From contig VCAZ01000027.1 in the NCBI GenBank assembly GCA_005784505.1, forward strand, positions 2,770,765-2,834,764: 64,000 bases of DNA, written 5' to 3'. The stretch comes from Bagarius yarrelli (Eukaryota; Chordata; Actinopteri; Siluriformes; Sisoridae). Under the pieces are notes generated by a model. It searched no databases, was not told the DNA's origin, and was given only the letters and a program-made list of their open reading frames with translations. Made by a program: the position numbers and the translations under genes. This document shows, piece after piece, positions 27,801 to 37,273 of the stretch. Within the stretch, counting starts at the first letter, position 1, and the number at the start of each line of letters is the position of its first letter.

Positions 27801-30800
27801 ACACCAGTCAGTCTTTAACATTTACAGACCCCTAATCAGGCACAACATTGTGACCACCTGCGTAATACTGTGTTGAATCAGTGATATTCACTGTTATCCA
27901 AACTCTGTACTGCTTATCCCACACAGGGTCACTGGGCTCCCAGAGCCTGTTCAAGGGGGACTCTGGGCAAAAGGCAAAGGATACCCAGAACTACACAATA
28001 GAAGCATAAAGCTATTTTTAAGAAGTTTAGTAGATTAGTGAAATGATCTCTCTCATTTTTTTTTAGACAATTGCTAACTGAGTCATGCATAAATCTATTT
28101 TCAAGCTAATTATATAAAACCACTGCGATAACAGTATAGTGGGTGCTATATGGGGCAGTGGTGGCACCAGAAGTTAAAGCCCTGGGTTGTTATTTAGAGG
28201 GTTCAAGCCTCTGCACCGCCAGACTGCCACAGTTAAACCTTTGCACCAGGTCCTTAACCCGGTTCTGCCCCAGATGGTGCTGTATCATGGTCGACCCTGT
28301 GCTTTGACCCCAAATTTTTACAAGCTAGGATATACAAGGAAAAGAATTTATTGTCTGGTGCAATTTGGATGCAGGTAATCTGCCTGTAAAAACCGTGTTC
28401 CGCAGCATCAGCAGGAATGTGCGTTACTTAAACAGGGGTCACAGAGTTCATTCACTAATCAAGCGCTTTACATGACTGCCAGTTTTTAGCTACACAGACA
28501 GAATGTTATATAAAAGTAACAAAATCTTTACAGCCTGCACTTTTACGTACTTTGGCTGGTGATAAAAATCAAAGTCATCTGTTCAGGAACAGTGACACTG
28601 CAGGGGGTTGAGTGGCATGAATGCTGAACATTTTGACTCATAACTGCAATTCACAAGAACCACTAAAGCAAAGATTCAGCAGACTTTTACAATTAACTGC
28701 ATAGTTATTTCAACTGCTAGAACCAAAATCTTTCATTCTGTAAATACAATATGTAATTTGTATTCAATTCCTGCTATATACTAAATGCTAGGGCTGCGCA
28801 ATATAAGAGGAAAATAAGCGATATTTCGCTTTTCTGCGATATATAAAGCAACGTGAAAAAAATCAGCAGATGACTCGAATATCTCTATTTGGAAAGAAGA
28901 GATTAATTTAAAATGATTGTCGTGATTTTGTAAGGGAATGCAACATCTGCATAAAATATAATACACAATTTATAATGTTAGATAAAGGCAAATGCTAAAC
29001 TTTCACTCGATTATCAAAACTTATTATTAAACTTTAATCCACAATCCACATGCGTTCTGAACTGTGGTATAGTCAACTATAAACCCCTTCTATGACTAAT
29101 GCACATGCACGCATTGTAATGTTGATCCTGAAATGATATTTTGTGCAGTCTTTTTTTACATGCTAATATTTCATACGGTTAAATAAACTGTGTACATAAT
29201 GCAAGTGTAAATCAAAAGGAACTAACCTTATTTTCACCACAAATATTCACACACAACGCTCTAATACTCACTTACATCTGCAGTGACAGCCCTTTGGGGC
29301 TTGTGTGCAATATGAATGCACAATTATAAAACATTTTAATCGATAAAAATTTAAAATGCTTCTTAGTATTTGTTGTAAATTACCCAGCGAAAACCAGCAA
29401 AAGATTTAGAACACAGTGCAGTATTTCTGGGGTCCTCAATATCTCACTTGACAAAAGACAAACCTTTGCTTCTTATACACCTTTTGGAGGCTGTCCTGCT
29501 AATGTCATGCTAATGTTGAAGCTTTAGACCTTTTGTTAAGCTTGTAGACTTGTCGACTTCCCGGCTTTGCCACCCAATCCAGACTTCCCGACTTCCCTTT
29601 GTTAACAAAGTTACTTTAATGTGTTGTGACCGAGACATGTTAACACAATTTGCCTGTTAAATGCTTACCCAAAAATGCGTTCTCCCCTATGTTAAATGAG
29701 CAATATGTAATTATCTATTGCGTCGACTAAACTAATTACATCTATGCAAGAATACCTATATATGCTAATATATTATATAATAACTACGGTATTATTATGG
29801 TATTGTTACAAAGTTGGAAGCACACAACGTTTATAATAACATTGTATGTTGCAGCATTACACTATTCTCCACTAGAACTAAAAACCCCCTGTGCACAAAT
29901 TTCCATAAAGACAGGTTTTCCCAAAAAATAGTTTGGATAACTCAACTGATCTGATCTCAACCCCACTAAACACCTTTGGGACTGGGATTGACTGTACCCC
30001 AGATCTTCTTACCAAACATCAGGGCCTGAGTTAACGAATGTTCTCACTACAACACCGACCACAAATTCTGACAGCCACCTTCTAAGATATATTAGAATAA
30101 TATTAAAAATAATGTGTGTGTGAGACGAATCATGTATGTAATCATTTTTTGTTCGTTAATTCTTTACTATTAACAAATTACTTTGCATTACTGTCTATTG
30201 TTAAAGTTATAAAGTGAAACGTCAGTAAATAAAATGCCCTTAAAAGGAACTGAAGGTGAAAGAACACATCAGTGCCACAGAGGGTGTTAGAGCCAGTTGC
30301 AATAATAATTTATTTCTTTAGTAGTCATAATTGAATTAAATCCAGTTTGGAAGATCATTCTAATGTCAGTGGAGCCGGAACCAGAATTCACTGTCAAGAG
30401 CAGTGTGTGTTATCACATGCTGCATTGTTGCTTGCTTGTGTGAATGCAGACTGGGTTATAGATGCATGGATTAAGTTCTGCCGTATGTAACGTTACTGTG
30501 GTTTAGAGTTCTGTAAATTCTAGCTTGTTTCTCTGACTATAATTGGAATTTATACTTGTGTGAAAATGCGATATGTAATCATTTACACAGAACTCGTAAT
30601 TGTGTAACCCCTGAAGCAAAAGCATACGCAAATTGCATTTCTATTGATTATATTTTTTCAATAAAAAGAAACTTGTTTTCCTGTTAAATTCCTGTCAATA
30701 TCCTGTTCTGTGTTTATCTGTAAGCTTTATTTATAAAATTTAACTGAAGTAGTGTTTCGGTTTTTGTAGGAATTATTACAGCAACTAAGTTATGTATTAT

Positions 30801-32470
30801 TTCCCTTTTTTAATAAAAAGAAAATATGGGACGTATAAATCAGAAGGATTTAGGAGGAACGAAGTACTTTTTTTCATTATAAAATTTTTGGTTGACTTCG
30901 ACAAATTATCCTTCTCAACCTCCTTTATTTCCCTTCATAACTTTTCATAACCGTTGCATCCTCATGAGTATTTATGATACGGTTCATTTCCTGTCATTTG
31001 TAAATGATCATCAGATGACCGGTCAGGTGAGCAGAGATTTCAGGAACTGGTAGACGGCTATCTAATCTGGTTTAAAAGCAAGATGCAAAGCACACAAGAT
31101 TTTTATTTAATTAATTATTATTGAAACTTTTCAACAAAAACACATTGACTATACACTGATAAACCCCAATGCTCACTAGACTTTACCTTGTAATAATAAA
31201 TGATATAACAAAGAGCAACTTAATAGTAATATCTGGAGTCTGAGGGCCATAGTATATAACATGCTTATGATGAGACTTTGAAGTCTACCAATCTGAATTG
31301 TTTTAAATGTCTGTATATGTTCATAACCATGTTTCTCCCCTAAAATAAAAAAAAGTTTGGTATAATATGATTTTTGATATTGATAATAGAGGGACTTTCC
31401 TTGTATTGTTTTATTTGCATACTATTTGAGTAATTCTTTATAAACATACACAGACATTAAAAAGAATTCAGATGGATTATGTCATTATGAGCATGTCATA
31501 TACTATGGCCCTCAGACTCCAGATATTACTATGAAGCTACCCCTTAACAGTAATATCTATTGGTGGCTCAAATGGTTAAGGTGCTATGTTGCTGATCTGG
31601 AGACCAGAAACACATGGGTCCAAGCCCCACCACCAGCAAACCAACCACTGTTGGGTCCTTGAGCAAAGACCCTTAACCCTTCCTGCTCCCGGGGCGCTGT
31701 ATCATAACTGAGCCTGCGCTCTTACCCCAACTTACTAAAATGGGATATACAAAAAAAGAATTTCACTGTGCTGTAAAAAAAAAACCCTCCCAAAATAACA
31801 GCATATATAATTGATTTATTTTGTTTTTGCAATATTACTGTGAAATCAATATAGTCACAACATTCCCAATATATTCACATTCCCCTTTCTAAATAATCGA
31901 ATTATTTAATGTGTAGTACTGATTAAAAAAGACCCTGTAATAATGACACTGGTGTGATTTTAATGAAATAATCCTCTTTCTAGTCAGAACCACAGGGAGA
32001 CTACAGGGAGACTACAGGGAGAAGTTAAAATACTTCAGTTTATTTTGTGAGGGGAGGTAAAGGGATACCGGAAATCACTAAAGTTTGCAGTTTTGAAAGA
32101 AGCAAATACAAACTATAATTTAATTTTAAAAAAATGTTTGATTGCCAACGTGAAAAAGAAAAAACACACCTTTTTTGTCCATCAGCCACACAAACAGGAG
32201 CCACGGGAGGAAGCCGACTGGACCCCAAATGACTAAAACAGCAATCTCCGTGGATGAGAAGCCGAAAGCATGCTTGGCGGAGTTTTGAATGGGGCCCCAT
32301 GTGTTCCACACTATCCCTTGTAAAAAGGAGAAAACTGAGAATAAGATTAAAACAAACCATCTTCGTCTGTACACCCTGCCGCTTCTGATGACTGGCTGGA
32401 GCCTCGGTTCAGTTTGGTTTGGCCCGAGTAACGGTTCCCTCTCCCTCTCGGTGCTCTCCAAGGCACCCAT
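4080..32470 (-). CDS. slc49a4: slc49a4 (dirc2), lysosomal MFS transporter, 3' end off window
   Basis: Eight coding exons are read on the minus strand: 32470-32170, 26821-26728, 17749-17481, 16403-16274, 10454-10346, 8031-7964, 5683-5556 and 4262-4080. All have GT-AG borders and phases that join, giving about 427 residues. The human protein is 478 aa, so the missing C-terminal exon (about 45-50 aa) lies left of position 1. The start at 32470 gives [10 protein letters not shown] and an acidic dileucine signal (E10-x-x-x-L14-L15), the lysosomal sorting type known for DIRC2. Family landmarks seen are [20 protein letters not shown] in exon 1, [20 protein letters not shown] and DERATATA in exon 3, [18 protein letters not shown] in exon 4 and [19 protein letters not shown] in exon 8. 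The family sits in the lysosomal membrane; SLC49A4 has been reported as a proton-coupled pyridoxine exporter (established knowledge). No frameshift or stop is seen. It is divergent from hspbap1. Confidence 0.95.
6430..6460. repeat. Perfect 14-bp inverted repeat with 3-nt loop
   Basis: CTTGATAAATTATG, then TCG, then its exact reverse complement, inside slc49a4 intron 6 (gene orientation). It could be a palindromic binding site or the core of a small element. Confidence 0.85.
8070..8142. repeat. (TA)n microsatellite next to slc49a4 exon 6 acceptor
   Basis: A pure TA dinucleotide tract of about 73 bp. In gene orientation it ends about 38 bp upstream of the exon 6 acceptor (exon 8031-7964). Confidence 0.95.
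8143..10345. other. slc49a4 intron 5, no gene seen
   Basis: Complex AT-rich sequence without recognised repeats. The 9420-10100 stretch is of higher complexity and could hold conserved noncoding elements, but nothing specific can be named. Confidence 0.4.
10455..13480. other. slc49a4 intron 4, left part, no gene seen
   Basis: Non-coding. It has a (GTACT)n-like stretch near 11500-11530 and a C homopolymer at 11599-11608. The longest open frame (11435-11043, minus) has no protein-like composition. Confidence 0.5.
13480..13502. repeat. (CA)n microsatellite
   Basis: A pure CA run in slc49a4 intron 4. Confidence 0.9.
13600..13735. repeat. Dispersed repeat, copy 1 (second copy at 44272-44390)
   Basis: The order GGGGCACA, CATAAAAACAAACAATA, TGCAAG, TACAACTG, CAGCTCATTTCCT is shared with 44272-44390 in hspbap1. 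This shows an interspersed element of unknown class. Confidence 0.55.
14744..15060. mobile_element. Non-autonomous TIR element (MITE) of about 310 bp
   Basis: The left end reads GGTTACATATGGTAACCCTG followed by ATG and ACATTGTGTGG. The right end, reverse complemented, gives GTTACGCATTCCTGATGG and ACGTTGTGTCATTC. These are matching diverged terminal inverted repeats. The interior carries GGGTATAAATGG at about 14916-14927. The layout resembles a common cyprinid/otophysan repeat. Confidence 0.5.
17930..18800. mobile_element. Degenerate Tc1/mariner-like relic with internal tandem duplication
   Basis: 18557-18800 (GGACAGGGGTCAG, then CACATCAACTT, TTACTTGCTGCCTAATATAT, CAGGTGACA) matches the 3' part of a widespread fish Tc1-like element. 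Upstream, a block of about 295 bp is present twice (CTGGACA...GGGAGGTG at 17947 and again at 18242, each followed by the TTTTTTAGGAC...CAGTCCAGACCACC segment). No usable transposase frame remains. A SINE tail (18480-18550) interrupts it. It lies in slc49a4 intron 2. Confidence 0.55.
18840..18870. repeat. (AC)n microsatellite
   Basis: About 15 AC units in slc49a4 intron 2. Confidence 0.9.
19314..19829. mobile_element. Tc1-like non-autonomous element with 23-bp TIRs
   Basis: The left terminus CACTATATTGCCAAACGTTT and the right terminus ACTTTTGGCAATATAGTG are inverted repeats with one mismatch over 23 bp. The 516-bp interior has antisense remnants of a Tc1-like transposase (TTCCAGTTCATCCCAAAGGT and GCATACA/GGACAATTTTGCGCTTCC blocks) and is internally deleted. 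Confidence 0.7.
20657..20842 (-). repeat. tRNA-derived SINE (family 2)
   Basis: TTTACATTTACAGCATT, then ATGCCCTTATCCAGAGCGAC, a CTTGCTCAGGG block and GGAATTGAACCCTGATC, ending with CAACACCTTAACCACTG. The last two are the reverse complements of tRNA-like B- and A-box promoter elements. Related copies are at 18480-18550 (tail), 33175-33330, 42093-42290, 42295-42415, 51128-51315, 54297-54490 and 61875-62030. Confidence 0.75.
20905..21065. mobile_element. Tc1-like element fragment
   Basis: GTTCCAGTTCATCCCAAAGG, GGGCTCTGTG and GACTTTGTGCACAGG repeat motifs of the 19314-19829 element in the same order. This is a second, eroded copy without clear termini. Confidence 0.5.
21620..21930. other. Possible conserved noncoding element
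   Basis: High-complexity sequence with homeobox-type AT cores (ATTATTAATG, CTAATTGTACCTAATTG) and no repeat character, in the largest slc49a4 intron. It is only a candidate; conservation cannot be seen from one sequence. Confidence 0.25.
22998..23055. repeat. (CA)n microsatellite, interrupted by CG
   Basis: CACACA repeats with periodic CGCA interruptions in slc49a4 intron 2. Confidence 0.9.
24808..25012 (+). repeat. tRNA-derived SINE (family 1)
   Basis: The GGCGGCTCAAATGGTTAAGG head (A-box-like) is followed by CGGTTCAAGCCTCGCCACTG (B-box-like), then a body with GCTCCAGGGGCACTGCATCA and a 3' TTTCACTGTGCTGTA. Related copies are at 28152-28370, 31557-31780, 33416-33650 (minus) and 55707-55970. 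Confidence 0.75.
25064..25545 (-). mobile_element. RTE-type LINE reverse transcriptase fragment, degenerate
   Basis: The minus strand gives a broken frame with RTE landmarks: [27 protein letters not shown] and a FSLGVMRM block, then [12 protein letters not shown]. The order fits the region C-terminal to the RT palm in Rex3/RTE elements. There are several stops and frame changes. It is antisense to a SINE at its left border and lies in slc49a4 intron 2. Confidence 0.6.
25990..26085. repeat. Dispersed DNA-element end (copy also at 45420-45500)
   Basis: AGCTGTATATTGGCAAGGGC, CTTGTGATATG and GATACATGGGTCA recur in order in hspbap1 near 45423-45470 as AGCTGTGAATTGGAAAGGGC, CTCACGATACG and GATACATGGGTCA. 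The two are copies of one transposable element end. Confidence 0.5.
27836..27995. repeat. Tc1-like terminus plus another short fish repeat
   Basis: ATCAGGCACAACATTGTGAC then CACCTGCGTAATACTG is the terminal sequence of the same Tc1-like family as 17930-18800. It is followed by TGCTTATCCCACACAGGGTC, a separate widespread fish repeat. Neither has coding capacity. Confidence 0.45.
28152..28370 (+). repeat. tRNA-derived SINE (family 1)
   Basis: GGGGCAGTGGTGGCACC head, GGGTTCAAGCCTCTGCACCG B box, TTAACCCGGTTCTGCC and GGATATACAAGGAAAAGAAT tail. Same family as 24808-25012. Confidence 0.7.
28789..28870. mobile_element. hAT-type terminus fragment
   Basis: TAGGGCTGCGCAATAT followed by the CGATATTTCG palindrome is the typical end of fish hAT elements. 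It resembles the left end at 40216. No partner terminus was found nearby. Confidence 0.4.
29925..30085. mobile_element. Tc1-like transposase remnant
   Basis: TGATCTCAACCCCACTAAAC followed by ACCTTTGGGA and CAACACCGACCACAAATTCT is the eroded end of a Tc1-like transposase (the DLNP block). Similar short remnants occur at 44200-44245 and 60050-60160. Confidence 0.5.
31223..31532. mobile_element. Long-hairpin MITE, 310 bp, arms about 95-105 bp
   Basis: The left arm starts ATAGTAATATCTGGAGTCTG, and the first 35 bases are the exact reverse complement of the right end (31532-31498). Pairing continues through ACATGCT and, after an asymmetric internal loop, through an ATCTGAATT/ATGTCTG/TATGTT segment to about 31327 and 31439. 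The loop is about 110 nt. There is no coding frame. The family is not recognised. Confidence 0.8.
31557..31780 (+). repeat. tRNA-derived SINE (family 1)
   Basis: TGGTGGCTCAAATGGTTAAG head, GGGTCCAAGCCCCACCACC B box, CCGGGGCGCTGTATCATAAC and a TTTCACTGTGCTGTAAAA tail. It directly follows a third copy of the MITE terminus (CTTAACAGTAATATCT, 31543-31558). Confidence 0.75.
31984..32022. repeat. 11-bp tandem repeat, three units
   Basis: CACAGGGAGACTACAGGGAG followed by one more unit, in slc49a4 intron 1, about 150 bp from the exon 1 donor. Confidence 0.8.
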
Positions 32471-32699
32471 CGATACGACTCAAAATCCCTTCTCTTTGTC
32501 TTAGTGTAATAAAATGTCCGAGATGTAACGTACAGTAAATAAAAACTTCAACAGATATCGCATCCGTGGCTGTTACTACAAACGTAAACAACAGCTGACA
32601 ACAGCGCCAGAATGCAAACTGTACTGCGCATGCGGCTCTTACAAACGGATGTGACGACACATGTTTGAAACTAAAACTACTCTGGTCGCCATGTTGGAT

Positions 32700-32941
32700 A
32701 AGGGAATTTCGATTGATACGGAAAGGTCGTCCTGACAGAGCCCGAATGGCTGGAGTTTCTTTTCCGGTCTGATTTTTTTTTACCTTGTTGTTGGAAAAAC
32801 ATCTGTAGGCTCTCACGTGAGTTTGTTTACGGTCAGTAGAGTCAATAGGTTTTCTGTTTTTTTTCGGAAGCCGAGTGAATGTCCGGATGTCTAGCCGCGA
32901 TCTATATTATCGTGATGTTGTTTAAGCTTTTAGCAGTAAAA
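32700..32941 (+). other. hspbap1: Probable hspbap1 5' UTR exon
   Basis: A consensus donor (GTGAGT) sits at 32942-32947, and the first coding exon has acceptors just upstream of its ATG (AG ending at 33915 or 33926). A 5' noncoding exon is therefore inferred here. A short open frame starting ATGTCCGG at about 32880 runs to the donor but does not join in frame with the 33930 start, so it would be a uORF. Another donor-like site (GTGAGT, near 32817) is an alternative. The 5' boundary is a guess. Confidence 0.4.
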
Positions 32942-33174
32942 ATGTGAGTGTTTTTTTCCCCCCAAAAATAAAAAAATAAAGTAGGAGTTTTCGCCTTAAT
33001 GCTGTAGTTTACAGCTGTGTGTGTCATCAGGCTCGCCATGATTATATCTCATCGTTAAAGTTACTAATATAATTAAAAAAACAGAGCTGAAACATCCTAT
33101 ACTTGGATTCCAATCTTTAATAACATTCCTTTTCTTACATTGCAGAACTTATATAAATGTATAGAAAATATAAA

Positions 33175-33650
33175 TATAATATAAACGCCTTGTTCCAGAA
33201 GGTTGTGAGTTTAGTTCCTGGCCCCTGATCAGGGCCCCTAACCCTCAACTGCTCAGTTAGATAAATGAAATGAATGTAAGTCACTCTGGATAAAGGCGTC
33301 TTCCAAATGCCGTAAATGTTTAGTTATGTGACGGATTTTACTTACAGCATCATTTGGCAGACGCCAGACTGCATTTTCCATATCAGTCCTTATAAAATGT
33401 AAATGAAATTTGTAAATGCATTTATTTTGTCACATATTCTTTTTTACAGCACAGTGAAATTCTTTTTTCGTATATCCCATCTCAGTAAGTTGGGGGTCAG
33501 AGCGCAGGGTCAGTTATGATACAGCGCCCCTGGAGCAGGAAGGGTTAAGGGTCTTGCTCAAGGTGTTTGGCTTGCTGGTGATGGGGCTTGGCTTGAACCC
33601 AGGTCTTCCTGGTCTTCAGATCATCAACTCACCACCTTAACCTGTGTTTT
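33175..33650 (-). repeat. Two SINEs in hspbap1 intron 1
   Basis: 33180-33330 is a family 2 copy ending GGATAAAGGCGTCTTCCAAA. 33416-33650 is an antisense family 1 copy (CACAGTGAAATTCTTTTTTC, CAGCGCCCCTGGAGCAGG, GGGCTTGGCTTGAACCC). Together they separate the promoter from the first coding exon. Confidence 0.7.
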
Positions 33651-33929
33651 TGCTTTACAGTTCGTGCTACAGTCAGAGCTGCTGTTAAATTATTATAAAT
33701 GAACATTTTCCAACCAATCATATTCAAGAATTCAGCAGCACTGTGATGTATTTTGAGCAATAATCATTAATCAAATTAAATCACTTTTGTGTCTGCGGCC
33801 CTACAAGGTCCCACACTAAAGAAATGAGTATTTTTATAGCGAATGAGATTAAGCTGTTATGTGTGGCATGTCTGGTTTAAAGGATGTGAACCTTTCGGAC
33901 TGTGTTTCTGTTCAGTGACCTCTGCAGGG

Positions 33930-35897
33930 ATGACTACTAAGCCCTTTAGGCCAGACGAAGCACGTACGATCATGCAGTTACTGCGCAAACCAGCAGTTTT
34001 CATGAACATGACTGATAACTGGCCAGGACGCGATTGGACTCTGGATCATCTGGCACTTTGTCTGGAAAAGTCAGTGCGTTTTCGTATTGGGAAGCGGTGT
34101 GAACAAAAGGGTGAGGAGAGTCTCATTTGCTCAGCTTCACCCATGGCGGTTCATGTGTGAAATAAGTTCCCTTAATAATGACGGAGACAATAAATTGTAA
34201 AATAAAGATCATTCTCTTTTCATTTAAAAAGCACGAGGTTACAATATTTTCATGTAATTAAATTAATTAATTTAAACGAATTCAGTTTGAACTGTTCATT
34301 CAGACTAGACAAGAAGATACACTTGCTTAATTAAATCCTTTGAAATTGATTCATTACCACCACAATCAACTGTAAATAGTTTTTCTGGATTTATCGCACA
34401 TTCTCATTCATTAGTTAACAATATTAAATAAAGCACTATTCTGCATTTCTCATTGTGTAAATAACCCAATTTAACTTGTTTCACTATGACAAACTTTACT
34501 AAGTAGTGCACAAATTATAAACAAATATTTTTATCACGTTTAATTTTCATTATTTGTGCAAATGTTTATGTTGCTAATATGTGCACATGCGTCCTATTGA
34601 GTGGGTATTCTGGCTTTGTGTATGCTTTGATAACCCTGATATTCGTTCAGCAGTTAAGGCCAAAAAAAGCTAGTAAAAGCTGTCATTTTGATTGGAACAT
34701 TTAGATATGAGAAATGTACAGTATATTATAATAGCAATATTACATTCTGGCATTTCTTTCCGAATGTACCCCCCATTCCCACATGTCTATAGCGCAAACC
34801 TTTTTAATAATGCATGTATTAATACACAAGATTAAAGTATTCGTTTTGAGAGAGCTTTTGCTGAAAGGTGGCCTGGTGTGCAGCACTGCAGGCGATAGAT
34901 CATTTTGTTCCCTCTATACAATAATAGTAGACATGTCCAATACTGTGATGTTTAACTTGAATGCAGAGTCAATTTTTTTTTTATTCTGAACCAGACAGAA
35001 ATCAAGTATACTAAGATGCAGTTTTTTGTGCCACTGTAGCACAGCTAATTAAAACTTTGTCATTACAACACACTTGTTAGTGCATTCCATTCAAACAAGC
35101 TGTATAAACAAAATGAGCAGCTTTGAATTGACACAGAAGTTCAATAGCAGTTTTCCTTAACAACTTTTCTGTTTCCAGGCACCTTTTAACTCTTTTGGTG
35201 CTTTTCTTTTTCGCCAGCGCCTCTTTTTGAGACTGAGTGCTCATATGTCGACGCAATGCTTTCAGAGTTCCTCTGTTGGACGAGGGGAAGTGATGCTGCA
35301 TCTGTAGGCCCATTTTCTAACTATCCCCTTTCACAGTACTGGGCTTATGCAGACTACAAGTATATCGCCCTTCTTTTTCAGAATAAGACCCACATGTTTA
35401 AGGTAAATCAGCACACAATGTCCATTATTTTACATCTCAAATCAAATATACTTCCTTTTCATAACTGAATTTGGATTATTTCATGGTAATGTTTGCACTT
35501 TGTCTGTTGAATACTATAGTATAGTTGTAGTATAAACGACTGTTAAGGCCTAATAATGTGCACCTGTTTTATAACACAGAAAACTTTTGGTATGTACTTT
35601 TGTTTGCTTTTAAAATTTTGAAATGCTTAAAAAAAAAAAAAATCAGCACAAATAACTTCCATTGAAACTTCAGACAGAAATGCATTAGTGGACAATAAAA
35701 CAGTACTTTGACAAAAACTAGCTATGAAAGTAAATTCAGTACTATAATGTGCCATACTAATTTACTGAATCTATTAAGCAACTAAACAAATAGTTGTAAA
35801 TGTAAACTTTTAAATGTATAATAGGTGATTTGTCTTCAGAAACATTTTTGATTCTCCTGATTGAAAGTCCCGTTAACAATCATTAAGATAAGTGGTC

Positions 35898-35936
<39 letters not shown>

Positions 35937-35942
35937 TATATA

Positions 35943-35978
<36 letters not shown>

Positions 35979-37204
35979 AGTGGTTCTGCAGGTGGTGACC
36001 ACAGACCACTTCTCAGTTCCTCTGCTTTATGGCTGATGTTTTGGTCACTTTTGAATGCTGGCGGTGCTTTTACTCTAGTAGTAGCATGAGACGGAGTCTA
36101 CAACCCACACAAGTGGCTCAGGTAGTGCAGCGCATCCAGGATGGCACATCAATGCGAGCTGTGGCAAGAAGGTTTGCTGTGTCTGTCAGCGTAGTGTCCA
36201 GAGCATGGAGGCGCTACCAGGAGACAGGCCAGTACATCAGGAGATATGGAGGAGGCCGTAGGAGGGCAACAACCCAGCAGCAGGACCGCTACCTCCGCCT
36301 TTGTGCAAGGAGGAACAGGAGGAGCACTGCCAGAGTCCTGCAAAATGACCTCCAGCAGGCCACAAATGTGTATGTGTCTGCTCAAACGGTCAGAAACAGA
36401 CTCCATGAGGGTGGTATGAGGGGCCCGACGTCCACAGGTGGGGGTTGTGCTTACAGCCATGCAGGACGTTTGGCATTTGCCAGAGAACACCAAGATTGGG
36501 AAATTCGCCACTGGCGCCCTGTGCTCTTCACAGATAAAAGCAGGTTCATACTGAGCACATGTGACAGATGTGGCAGAGTCTGAAATGCCGTGGAGAACGT
36601 TCTGCTGCCTGCAACATCCTCCAGCATGACCGGTTTGGCAGTGGGTCAGTAATGGTGTGGGGTGGCATTTCTTTGGAGGGCCGCACAGCCCTCCATGTGC
36701 TCGCCAGAGGTAGCCTGACTGCCATTAGGTACCGAGATGAGATCCTCAGACCCTTTGTGAGACCATATGCCGGTGCGGTTGCCCCTGGGTTCCTCCTAAT
36801 GCAAGACAATGCTAGACCTCATGTGGCTGGAGTGTGCCAGCAGTTCCTGCAAGACGAAGGCATTGATGCTATGGACTGGCCCGCCCGTTCCCCAGACCTG
36901 AATCCAATTGAGCACATCTGGGACATTATGTCTCGCTCCATCCACCAACGCCACGTTGCACCACAGACTGTCCAGGAGTTGGCGAATTCTTTAGTCCAGG
37001 TCTGGGAGGAGATCCCTCAGGAGACCATCCGCCACCTCATCAGGAGCATGCCCAGGCATTGTAGGGAGGTTTTTTTTTGTGGAATTTTTGTGTGATTTTG
37101 TTGTCGGCACATTCAACTATGTAAAGAACAAAGTATTTAATAAGAATAGTTCATTCATTCAGATAGGATGTGTTATTTTAGTGTTCCCTTTATTTTTTTG
37201 AGCA

Positions 37205-37273
<69 letters not shown>

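Larger units (their letters stand above)
32471..33929. promoter_or_regulatory. Bidirectional promoter region between slc49a4 and hspbap1
   Basis: The slc49a4 start codon (32470, minus) and the presumed hspbap1 first exon (about 32700-32941, plus) are only a few hundred bases apart and face away from each other. The 32490-32900 stretch is richer in CpG than its surroundings (several CG in 32555-32760 and 32855-32910) and has no repeats, as expected of a shared CpG promoter. No TATA box is evident. Downstream, 33170-33650 holds two SINEs inside hspbap1 intron 1. Transcription start sites are not determined. Confidence 0.6.

Noticed and set aside
33843..33929. Upstream in-frame ATG at 33843 as the hspbap1 start
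   Set aside because: The codons between 33843 and 33929 precede two plausible splice acceptors and show no similarity to the family N-terminus, so they are read as intron.
35077..35313. 78-codon minus open frame over hspbap1 exon 2
   Set aside because: It is the antisense shadow of exon 2 and its flanking intron.
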